Source: a bacterium (GTDB taxonomy: Bacteria; Patescibacteriota; Microgenomatia; Levybacterales; UBA12049). From it: a stretch of DNA of 8,536 nt. The DNA is taken from assembly GCA_021813005.1 (NCBI GenBank), contig JAKAMH010000036.1, positions 1 to 8,536 on the forward strand, read 5' to 3'. Both the position numbers and the translations under genes were made by a program. Positions 1 to 5,695 of this stretch are shown here, piece after piece (position 1 is the first letter of the stretch; every line of letters begins with the position of its first letter). The notes under the pieces are model-generated. The model had not been told where the DNA came from and did not search any database. It saw only the letters and a program-made list of their open reading frames with translations.

Positions 1-1437
1 AAGCAGATCAACCGCCTTGTCAGGCAGGTAACGTTCTCCGATATATTTCTTTGAGAGCTTGACCGCCGATTTGAGCGTCTCCTCGGGGATGACAACTTTA
101 TGAAAATTCTCATACTTCGTCTTCAGTACCTTTAGCATCTCAAGGGCGGTATCTTCATCCGGTTCGTCCGCCATCACAGGCTGAAAACGACGTTCAAAGG
201 CCTTATCTTTCTCAAAGTACTTGCGGTATTCGGCCGTCGTTGTCGTGCCAATAATCTGCATCTGTCCGCGGGCCAAATGCGGCTTAATGATGTTGGAGGC
301 GTCCAGTGTGCCTTCACTATCCCCTGCCCCCATCAGTGTATGGATCTCGTCAAAGAAAAGAATAATCGTACCTGAGGAGGCCATGGCTTCCTTGATGACG
401 TTTCTCAGCCGCTCCTCAAATTCGCCCCGGTGGGAGGCGCCGGCAACCAGGGAGGAAACGTCAAGCTGGATGAGACGCTTGGAGAGAAGGTCCTTGGGGG
501 CTGTCCCATCCACGATTCTCTGGGCCAGTCCTTCAACGATCGCCGTTTTACCGACACCCGCCTCCCCGATGATAATCGGGTTGTTTTTGGTCCGGCGAAG
601 CAGGATATGCACTATTCTGTCGACTTCCTTGTCGCGCCCGGCCACCGGGTCAAGTTCACCGTTTTTGGCTTTAAGAGTCAAATCGACGCCGAACTGTTCA
701 AGAATGGATTTATTGCCGCCCTGGGAGAACTCAGGATTTTTAGCAAGCTTCTCCCGAATATCGTCTTTCTTCACTCCTTCGGCCTGAAGCGCTGTCCCGG
801 CCGGGGAGGCTACGTCAAAGATGACGAGGAGTAGGTCCTCAGGCGTTATGAAGCTACTTCCCCTGTTTTTGGCTGAGGCGTAGGCAGCCTCAAACAGCTG
901 CTTCCCGGCATCACTGAGAGTTGGCTGGCCCATAAACACTCCCGTCTGCTCTTTTGCCTGGACCTCCCGAGAAAGCTTAGCTCCGTCTACGTTGAACTGT
1001 TCAAGCAGCTTGAAAATATCTTCATCAAATAAAAGACCGAGCAGCAACTGTTCAGGTTCAATGTACTGCTGTTTTATGCGTTGCGCTTCCTGTTGCGAAT
1101 GGGCAAGTACCTTGGCTGAGCGTGAATCAAGGTGGCTGAGAGCAGAGAGATCCTGCCTTTTATCAGGTGCCATGGATGAACCGACGAGTGCGCCGGGAGC
1201 ATTTGAGGCAGTAGCCTCAGACATATCGGTTGTGGAATTTGTTGTCTGAGTTGTTTGCTGGACTACCTTCTCGTCCGGAATAATGGGCAGGATCGGTACA
1301 ACCGGCAGTCCGAAACCACCCACGCTTACCTCAGTCGTCTTGGTCGTGGTTTGCTGCGTCGACCCACTCTGCTGCCCGCCTGAAGGGGGAGTCGGCACTT
1401 TGGGTTCTTTAGCTGATCCGAATAAATTTCCAAACAT
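1..1437 (-). CDS. Clp-family AAA+ ATPase (ClpB/ClpC-like), N-terminal 479 residues, runs off the window
   Basis: Reading the minus strand from the ATG at 1435-1437 gives 479 open codons to position 1. Residues 1-97 are an unusual low-complexity Thr/Gln/Pro-rich extension. Residues about 100-245 form a Clp N domain (RSAKVLAHSQQEA, YIEPEQLLLGLL), followed by the first AAA+ ring. Walker A is GEAGVGKT (291-298), Walker B is LFFDEIH (360-366), sensor-type IIGTTTTAEYRKY follows, and FERRFQPV carries the arginine fingers R416/R417. The family unfolds or disaggregates proteins by threading them through a hexamer pore. The pore-loop position usually reading KYRG reads SHRG here (H336). The M domain and D2 ring are outside the window, so ClpB and ClpC cannot be separated; the DASNIIKP stretch leans toward ClpC. 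This start is preferred because GGAGG lies 12 nt upstream, while M72 and M89 have no ribosome-binding site. The fragment contains no cysteine. Confidence 0.93.
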   Translation of the reverse strand, partial: MFGNLFGSAKEPKVPTPPSGGQQSGSTQQTTTKTTEVSVGGFGLPVVPILPIIPDEKVVQQTTQTTNSTTDMSEATASNAPGALVGSSMAPDKRQDLSALSHLDSRSAKVLAHSQQEAQRIKQQYIEPEQLLLGLLFDEDIFKLLEQFNVDGAKLSREVQAKEQTGVFMGQPTLSDAGKQLFEAAYASAKNRGSSFITPEDLLLVIFDVASPAGTALQAEGVKKDDIREKLAKNPEFSQGGNKSILEQFGVDLTLKAKNGELDPVAGRDKEVDRIVHILLRRTKNNPIIIGEAGVGKTAIVEGLAQRIVDGTAPKDLLSKRLIQLDVSSLVAGASHRGEFEERLRNVIKEAMASSGTIILFFDEIHTLMGAGDSEGTLDASNIIKPHLARGQMQIIGTTTTAEYRKYFEKDKAFERRFQPVMADEPDEDTALEMLKVLKTKYENFHKVVIPEETLKSAVKLSKKYIGERYLPDKAVDLL

Positions 1438-1445
1438 AGGGCAGG

Positions 1446-1461
1446 CCTGCCTCCGGGCAGG
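1446..1461 (-). promoter_or_regulatory. Shine-Dalgarno embedded in a 6-bp hairpin before the Clp gene
   Basis: On the minus strand CCTGCC-CGGA-GGCAGG forms a perfect six-base stem with a four-base loop. The only strong Shine-Dalgarno sequence of the Clp gene, GGAGG (1450-1454), occupies loop and stem bases, 12 nt from the ATG. A nearby weaker AGG (1446-1448) has about 8 nt spacing and is also in the stem. Folding would hide the ribosome-binding site, so temperature- or ligand-dependent translation is possible. That role is inference; the hairpin could equally be part of a GC-rich intergenic repeat. Confidence 0.45.
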
Positions 1462-1479
1462 TAGATCTTTTTCTATTTA

Positions 1480-1507
1480 ATACTATCTTCCCGCAAATCG
1501 CAAACAA
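1480..1507 (-). promoter_or_regulatory. Weak candidate promoter for the Clp gene
   Basis: Minus-strand TTGTTT (1502-1507) and TAGTAT (1480-1485) are separated by 16 bp, upstream of the hairpin and the Clp ATG. Each hexamer matches the sigma-70 consensus at only four of six positions. A separate promoter is plausible because the 134-bp gap to the preceding gene is much larger than the 17-bp gap inside the pilin/TrbL-like pair. No terminator is visible in the gap, so read-through from upstream is also possible. Confidence 0.22.
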
Positions 1508-1571
1508 TCATCTGTGCAGGTAACTTCAACTCTGCGCTTGCCACACAATGTAACTGGGAAATATTACGCAA

Positions 1572-4088
1572 TTACTGTGCTATGCCACCATTTCCGTTAT
1601 TATCACTATTGCCCCTGTCGCCTTGGAGTCCGCTTGTGTTTGGCGGCGTATTTTCATTCCCTCCGTCGTCGAGCTGTTGCTCTGCCGCTGCCACCATCGT
1701 CTTTTCCGCTTCGGCACGGTGGTGCGTTACATCAAGCATCGTTTCCTCTTCCGTATCTTTCTCCTCCAGCGACTCGAAAACCGACTTACCTGCTTCAAGC
1801 TTAGCCTTGAGGTAAGCAACGATTTCTGTCTGTGAGAAGCCGCCGATGAGGAGGAAGGGCAGAATATTGGACACAGATTCCATGCCCTCTTTCACCCTTT
1901 CCGGATCCGGTGACGTCAAGAGGTCGATGATATGCGCAATGTTATCAACGTCACCCTTGATCCAGGCCTTCCTGTCTTTTGTGCTCCCGTCAGTACTTTG
2001 AGGAACATCCATGGTCTTGTAGTTATCCTGCCACATTTTCTTCACGGCCTCATAATCATCCAGGCTGACCTGCTGCACCCGGTTGACCGACGGTAGGGAC
2101 GGCGCTTTCTCCACACTAGTCTTCGTTACCTTTTTGTCTATCAACTCAAGTACAAGTTTGGCAATCGGGTCACCTTTTTCTTTGGCTTTTTTAAGCTCTT
2201 CTTTGATCTTTTCAACCTGCGTTTTGGTGGTCTCTGAGTTTACATCGGAGCGGGCCAGAGTATCTGCAGATGAGAGAAGACTGGATGCAGTCTGATTACC
2301 CTCCGTACTTGCCTGGACGATTTGCTGGCGGATGGTTGTGTATTCATTCTTCTCAACCGGATTGACTACAACGAGCGGATTGGCAAGATGCTGGAGCACT
2401 TGTCCGACCTGTTCAGTGTTCTGAATAACCGTAGTTGCCGCGACTCCGGCAACGTCACTCGCAGCACTGAGGATTGACTGAGCAACCACGTTACCTGCTT
2501 TACTCTCCTGAACCAGCTTCTCATGGATCTCATTAAACTTTTCCCGGTCCTGTGTTGACGTCAGACTGGCAGGAGCAGCAATCATTCTGAGTGTTTCCGT
2601 CATCTTATTGATCTCCTCCCGGTGTACCGAGCTCTTGGAAAGAATATTTGTTTCATAGCGGGCGATATCGCGCATGGTGGGGACGGAAAGATTAGCTTGC
2701 TTGAGGACATTAGTATCGATATTGGACAGCTTAAAGACAGGCTTAGTTATCTGGATATTTTGCTGGTTTGGCATTTGCGCACGTATCCGCTCCATTGAAG
2801 GTATGGCAAACTTTCTGCTAAACGGTACTGCCCGCGCCATTCCCGCACTGGCGGGGGAAAGGGGCGGCGTAACGGGAGCGGGAGACACGGGAGGCAGGCC
2901 TCGCCCTCCCACCCGGTTCACCAGTTGCTTGACAAGCGTACTCTCACTCATCGAAAATGCCATGAGGTAATCAAGAAAGATCTGGAGCAGTATAAACGGC
3001 AGCAGGATGACTACCCAAAGCATGATAAGCGCTACCACATAGAGCGCAAATGTCTGAGTCAGATTGACACTGTTATTGAAGGCAACCAGCTGTTTTGGAC
3101 CACCAAGCAGGATATTGATGGCAGTCGGGTAAATAATGCTTCCGGCTTTCCCGATGTCAGGACTTGTGAAGTTAAGCGGGATCTTTTGCTGCCAAAGCGA
3201 GACCAGACCACCAAGGAAGATGGCAAAAAGCGGCGCGTAGAGGAGCCAGCGGAAAAACTCTCCCACCCAAATCTTGGCTGTGTTCCTCACTGGATAAAAG
3301 AGCAAGAGAAGCGGGAAGACAGGAGAGATGATGATAAAAAACCAGAGAATGATCTTCCGGACGATCAGAATACCTACCATCACGTAGTAGGTGAGTGAAG
3401 TAAGTTTCACAAGAAGCAATGAAATAAAAGCCGATTCGGCAAACTGGGAACCGACACGTCTCAGTCCGTCAAACTTGGTATAATCCCAGCCGACATAGAG
3501 CAGATCGGCATTGGAGATGATCGAATTATCGGTGGTCTTGTGCAGGAAAAATCCTTGCACAACATCTGCCAACTGATAAAGAAACTGCAAGATGGCAAAG
3601 GAAAAGGCAATGAGGAGTACAATCGCGATAAAGCGTGGCACAAATTTCATCGCCGTGATGTTTCTCCCGCGTGTGACGATGATAACAAACGCTGTAACCA
3701 AAACAAATATAAGCAGAAGCGCACCGACTATGCCCAGTATCCTGTACCAAAAAGGCAACAGCGGATTGCCGCTATTGTCGCAGTGTCCAGCGGCACTTGG
3801 TGTGACACAGACCCAGTCATAGTTGGCAAGCGACCAGTTGAGGAGATACCCGGCACGGGCAGCATTCTTACCGACAAACGTAACCTCAGGATCCTTCACC
3901 CATGAACCCTGGATACCGGAGGTATCAACTGTGCTACCTATATCGATAGCTGGCGGTATCGCAGGAGTACACCCCGGAAGGGGAATACCGGGAACACAGT
4001 TAACCGCGAAAGCCGGCTGGCTTTTGGGCAGGGCAAAGAGAAAAAACGCAGCGACGATGACAAGGATTACGGGCAGGAATCGTTTCAT
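1572..4088 (-). CDS. TrbL/VirB6-like polytopic membrane protein with large cytoplasmic repeat domain (838 aa)
   Basis: Residues 1-28 are a clear signal peptide (MKRF, hydrophobic core, probable cleavage after PAFA). Residues 29-116 should be extracytoplasmic and hold all four cysteines (C31, C40, C94, C103). Hydrophobic segments lie near 117-139, 149-172, 218-243, 246-266, 281-297 and 346-375, which resembles the VirB6/TrbL inner-membrane channel proteins of type IV secretion. Positive charges after the first segment and around 267-280 suggest that 246-266 is re-entrant and that the C-terminus is cytoplasmic. A Pro-rich hinge (397-413) leads into about 425 soluble residues with three degenerate helical repeats, a charged stretch and a Gly/Asn-rich tail. 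The start is the ATG 17 nt after the pilin stop; its Shine-Dalgarno sequence is poor (TAAAG). The gene most likely forms one unit with the pilin. The VirB6/TrbL call rests on architecture and neighbour, not on a decisive motif. Confidence 0.8.
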   Translation of the reverse strand: MKRFLPVILVIVAAFFLFALPKSQPAFAVNCVPGIPLPGCTPAIPPAIDIGSTVDTSGIQGSWVKDPEVTFVGKNAARAGYLLNWSLANYDWVCVTPSAAGHCDNSGNPLLPFWYRILGIVGALLLIFVLVTAFVIIVTRGRNITAMKFVPRFIAIVLLIAFSFAILQFLYQLADVVQGFFLHKTTDNSIISNADLLYVGWDYTKFDGLRRVGSQFAESAFISLLLVKLTSLTYYVMVGILIVRKIILWFFIIISPVFPLLLLFYPVRNTAKIWVGEFFRWLLYAPLFAIFLGGLVSLWQQKIPLNFTSPDIGKAGSIIYPTAINILLGGPKQLVAFNNSVNLTQTFALYVVALIMLWVVILLPFILLQIFLDYLMAFSMSESTLVKQLVNRVGGRGLPPVSPAPVTPPLSPASAGMARAVPFSRKFAIPSMERIRAQMPNQQNIQITKPVFKLSNIDTNVLKQANLSVPTMRDIARYETNILSKSSVHREEINKMTETLRMIAAPASLTSTQDREKFNEIHEKLVQESKAGNVVAQSILSAASDVAGVAATTVIQNTEQVGQVLQHLANPLVVVNPVEKNEYTTIRQQIVQASTEGNQTASSLLSSADTLARSDVNSETTKTQVEKIKEELKKAKEKGDPIAKLVLELIDKKVTKTSVEKAPSLPSVNRVQQVSLDDYEAVKKMWQDNYKTMDVPQSTDGSTKDRKAWIKGDVDNIAHIIDLLTSPDPERVKEGMESVSNILPFLLIGGFSQTEIVAYLKAKLEAGKSVFESLEEKDTEEETMLDVTHHRAEAEKTMVAAAEQQLDDGGNENTPPNTSGLQGDRGNSDNNGNGGIAQ
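2127..2537 (-). repeat. Three degenerate 30-residue repeats inside the TrbL-like protein
   Basis: Residues 518-547, 583-612 and 625-654 align without gaps. Shared positions are a hydrophobic residue (I) at repeat position 4, L/I at 8, Gly-Asn or Gly-Asp at 15-16, Ala at 19 and Leu at 23. The cores read KAGNVVAQSILSAA, TEGNQTASSLLSSA and EKGDPIAKLVLELI. The first two copies also share the preceding helix (from about 493 and 558), giving a 65-residue period. The pattern suggests paired helices with a G(N/D) turn, so a cytoplasmic docking or assembly domain is likely. It is a protein-level repeat; the DNA copies are diverged. Confidence 0.6.
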
Positions 4089-4099
4089 AACTTTAGCAA

Positions 4100-4128
4100 A
4101 TTATACTACGCAAAACCGGGAACGTGCA
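4100..4128 (-). promoter_or_regulatory. Weak candidate internal promoter before the TrbL-like gene
   Basis: A perfect TATAAT (4100-4105, minus strand) lies between the pilin stop and the TrbL-like ATG. The matching upstream hexamer at 18-bp spacing is poor (TTGCAC, 4124-4129 area). If used, transcription would start only a few bases before the ATG, giving an almost leaderless message, which would fit the weak Shine-Dalgarno sequence. A chance match in A/T-rich spacer is equally likely. Confidence 0.2.
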
Positions 4129-4396
4129 AAATATTCACCACCACTATCTGGACAAAAGCATAGCCAAAGATAGCCAGTAAAAGACCGACAATTGCATACG
4201 TTATATAACTCTTGCCTTTGGCTACTCCCCGGGGATCACCGCGCGACATGATAAGCGTGTAGCCGCCGTAGATGATAAAGAGAAGCGCTACGCCGCCGAT
4301 GAGTCCCAGTCCGATGGCATAAAATTTCTGGACAAATCCCACCGGGTCTGTCGGGATGCATCCGAAATCCGTCATCATCTCATTTGGCTGGCACAT
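4106..4396 (-). CDS. VirB2/TrbC-like type IV secretion pilin (T4SS pilin family), 96 aa
   Basis: The protein has a short polar N-terminus with C2 and C13, a first membrane helix at about 24-45 (AIGLGLIGGVALLFIIYGGY), a short basic loop with SRGDPRGVAKGK at 50-61, and a second helix at about 64-87 ending in VVNILHVPGF. This two-helix plan with a Gly-rich first helix, a small charged cytoplasmic loop and a terminal N-I-x-x-x-P-G-F is typical of the VirB2-like pilins next to TrbL/VirB6 genes in CPR genomes. Such subunits polymerise into a filament or line the secretion channel. An in-frame TAG two codons upstream fixes the start at this ATG or at M7/M8, so no cleavable signal peptide exists. No Shine-Dalgarno sequence is visible. 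A TATTAT at 4422-4427 with a poor TTACAT upstream is the only promoter-like match. Both termini should face outward. Confidence 0.82.
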   Translation of the reverse strand: MCQPNEMMTDFGCIPTDPVGFVQKFYAIGLGLIGGVALLFIIYGGYTLIMSRGDPRGVAKGKSYITYAIVGLLLAIFGYAFVQIVVVNILHVPGFA

Positions 4397-4447
4397 ACAC
4401 TAACGGTAGCATAGAATGAGGATAATAGACAAGAGGTCGGAGTGAAT

Positions 4448-4570
4448 GTAACTGTTCACAGTCCTAACATAAAACTGTCATTCTGAACGTAGTAAAGAAT
4501 CTCTTTCAACAAGATCCTTCGGCTTTCAGCCTCAGGATGACAAAATCGTGTCAGAAGCGTGAACTGTTAC
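4448..4570. repeat. 123-bp nested imperfect palindrome with TGTCATTCTGA core ends
   Basis: Outer arms GTAACTGTTCAC (4448-4459) and GTGAACTGTTAC (4559-4570) are inverted repeats with one mismatch. Inner arms TGTCATTCTGA (4476-4486) and TCAGGATGACA (4532-4542) are inverted with one G-U pair. Both pairs share the same centre (4509), and the 16-base connectors on each side also partly pair. Inside, AAGAATCT (4495-4502) faces AGATCCTT (4512-4519), and GGCT-TTC-AGCC (4521-4531) makes a small side hairpin. TGTCATTCTGA-ended palindromes of this kind are recurrent in intergenic DNA of CPR and some other bacteria. It carries no gene. It lies after dnaJ and could mark the transcript end or be a small non-autonomous mobile repeat. 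Confidence 0.85.
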
Positions 4571-4589
4571 GAGTGAATTGTGTATGATG

Positions 4590-4644
4590 TAGTATGTAGC
4601 ACATGTATAGAAGGAAAATTCTCTATACTTAATACATAATACTA
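4590..4644. repeat. A/T-rich imperfect inverted repeat just after dnaJ
   Basis: TAGTAT (4590-4595) pairs with ATACTA (4639-4644), and TATAGA (4606-4611) pairs with TCTATA (4622-4627) around a ten-base loop. The bases between are partly complementary, so the whole segment can fold as one long interrupted hairpin. It begins ten bases beyond the dnaJ stop. There is no U-run after it on the minus strand, so it is not a standard intrinsic terminator, though it could slow RNA decay from the 3' end. Confidence 0.55.
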
Positions 4645-4653
4645 AATACCAGC

Positions 4654-5550
4654 TCAGAACCAGCTTTTTTTGCCTGAGTCCTGCTCAAACTCCTCCAGCA
4701 GTTCCCGCTGTCGTTTGGAGATTTGCTTGGGGATCGCCACCTTAATCCGTACGTAGTGGTCTCCCTTTCCGGAACCGCGCAGATGAGGTACGCCTTTGCC
4801 GCGCAGCCTGATCAGCGTATTAGGCTGCGTACCGGCGGGCACTCTGATCTTCACCGGACCGTCAATAGTCTCAACAATAATTTCCTCGCCCAAAACTGCC
4901 TGTGGAAATGTCACCTCATGCTCCGTAATTATGTCGTGTCCTTCGCGTTGAAAGACCTTATCAGGCATAACATCCATCACCACATCATAGTCTTTGAAGC
5001 GGATACGCGACCCTGAATCAACACCGGCGGGTATTTTAATTTTCTCTTTTTTACCGTCTATAGTAACGTTCTTTTCCGCGCCGTGCACCGCCTCATCAAA
5101 CGTAATAGTCAAAGAATAGACGGGGCGGCGGGCCCGCTGTCCAAAAGGGGAGGCGCCGCCAAAGAACTGTTCAAAGATATCAAAAGGATCTGAGAAGCCG
5201 CCAAAATCTCCCCCACCGTTGGTTGAATACGTGTAGGTGAACGGCCCGTACCGTCCTCCCTGCTGCTGCCCACCAAATCCTCCTCCGAACGGGTTAAAGC
5301 CGCCTGCACCGCCACCGCCTTGCTCAAACGCAGCGTGCCCGACCTGGTCATACATCTCACGCTTCTTAGGATCTGAGAGCACTTCGTAGGCTTTGGTAAC
5401 TTCTTTAAATTTCTCCTCTGACGCTTTGTTGCCTCTGTTTCGGTCCGGATGATGCTCCAGAGCAAGCTTGCGGTAAGCCCGTTTTATTTCATCAACTGAC
5501 GCTGTTTTGGATATCCCCAATATGCTGTAGTAATCATGTGTATCTGCCAT
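4654..5550 (-). CDS. dnaJ: Class B J-domain co-chaperone (DnaJ/CbpA type without zinc finger)
   Basis: This is the Hsp40 partner that binds non-native protein and triggers ATP hydrolysis by DnaK. The J domain is at 6-70 with the catalytic HPD at 34-36. A Gly/Phe-rich linker spans 77-141 and includes the DIF-like motif DPFDIFEQFFG (121-131). The two beta-sandwich substrate domains follow (about 143-200 and 205-275; VPAGTQPNTLIRLRGKG at 237-253), then a charged tail. The four CxxCxGxG repeats of canonical DnaJ are absent, and the protein has no cysteine at all, so at 298 residues it is a class B protein like CbpA rather than the roughly 375-residue class A form. AAAGGA four bases before the ATG supports the start. 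A terminator upstream separates it from the dnaK transcript. The symbol dnaJ is used for its place in the locus; cbpA would be as defensible. Confidence 0.95.
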   Translation of the reverse strand: MADTHDYYSILGISKTASVDEIKRAYRKLALEHHPDRNRGNKASEEKFKEVTKAYEVLSDPKKREMYDQVGHAAFEQGGGGAGGFNPFGGGFGGQQQGGRYGPFTYTYSTNGGGDFGGFSDPFDIFEQFFGGASPFGQRARRPVYSLTITFDEAVHGAEKNVTIDGKKEKIKIPAGVDSGSRIRFKDYDVVMDVMPDKVFQREGHDIITEHEVTFPQAVLGEEIIVETIDGPVKIRVPAGTQPNTLIRLRGKGVPHLRGSGKGDHYVRIKVAIPKQISKRQRELLEEFEQDSGKKSWF

Positions 5551-5569
5551 ACGTTCCTTTCAGTCAAAT
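5545..5569 (-). promoter_or_regulatory. dnaJ ribosome-binding leader, identical to that of dnaK
   Basis: The 25 bases covering the first six coding bases, the AAAGGA Shine-Dalgarno sequence and the upstream ATTTGACTG are identical to positions 7958-7982 before dnaK. Identity stops abruptly on both sides. It contains a usable ribosome-binding site, so at least that function is certain. The extent of identity beyond the Shine-Dalgarno sequence suggests shared control or a copied leader. Confidence 0.75.
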
Positions 5570-5571
5570 GT

Positions 5572-5590
5572 AAAAATCAAAAATCAAAAT
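5572..5590. repeat. Short AAAAATC tandem tract upstream of dnaJ
   Basis: Two adjacent AAAAATC units (5572-5578, 5579-5585) and a partial third run directly up to the conserved dnaJ leader. A/T tracts of this sort also lie before dnaK (7998-8061). They may be remnants of the dispersed A/T repeats common in CPR intergenic DNA. Positions 5591-5646 beyond it hold no further structure; a TATAAA there has no acceptable partner hexamer. Confidence 0.5.
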
Positions 5591-5646
5591 GCAAAACTAC
5601 ATAAGAAATTTTCTTTTATAGATTTATCCCGGACTTTTCATTCTGT

Positions 5647-5671
5647 AAAAAAAGCCCCGCTTTCCGAGGCC
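5647..5671 (-). terminator. Intrinsic terminator after dnaK and the small downstream gene
   Basis: On the minus strand GCCTCG-GAAAG-CGGGGC forms a six-base-pair stem (one G-U) with a five-base loop, followed immediately by seven U. It lies 25 bases after the stop of the small gene at 5696-6043. This is the only classical terminator in the window. It ends the grpE-dnaK-small gene transcript, so dnaJ should have its own promoter or depend on read-through. Confidence 0.9.
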
Positions 5672-5695
5672 TCTATTATACTCTATCCTTGCGCG

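Noticed and set aside
430..834. Plus-strand frames over 221-834, including a 134-codon one
   Set aside because: They are shadows of the Clp ATPase, whose AAA+ motifs are unmistakable on the minus strand.
2925..3398. Plus-strand 157-codon frame rich in Lys, Asp and Arg
   Set aside because: It is the complement of the TrbL-like membrane segments; its charged composition is what antisense of hydrophobic codons gives.
4448..4650. CRISPR-like or tRNA-like structure in the repeat-rich gap
   Set aside because: The repeats are inverted and few, not evenly spaced direct repeats, and there is no cloverleaf or T-loop sequence.
4670..4676. T-run after AGCT...AGCT as a plus-strand terminator at the dnaJ 3' end
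   Set aside because: The stem is only four A/T-containing pairs, the run lies inside dnaJ codons, and no plus-strand gene leads into it.
5675..5680. Perfect TATAAT on the minus strand before the terminator
   Set aside because: The hexamer at the right distance upstream is AAAGAT, and any transcript would meet the terminator within a few bases.
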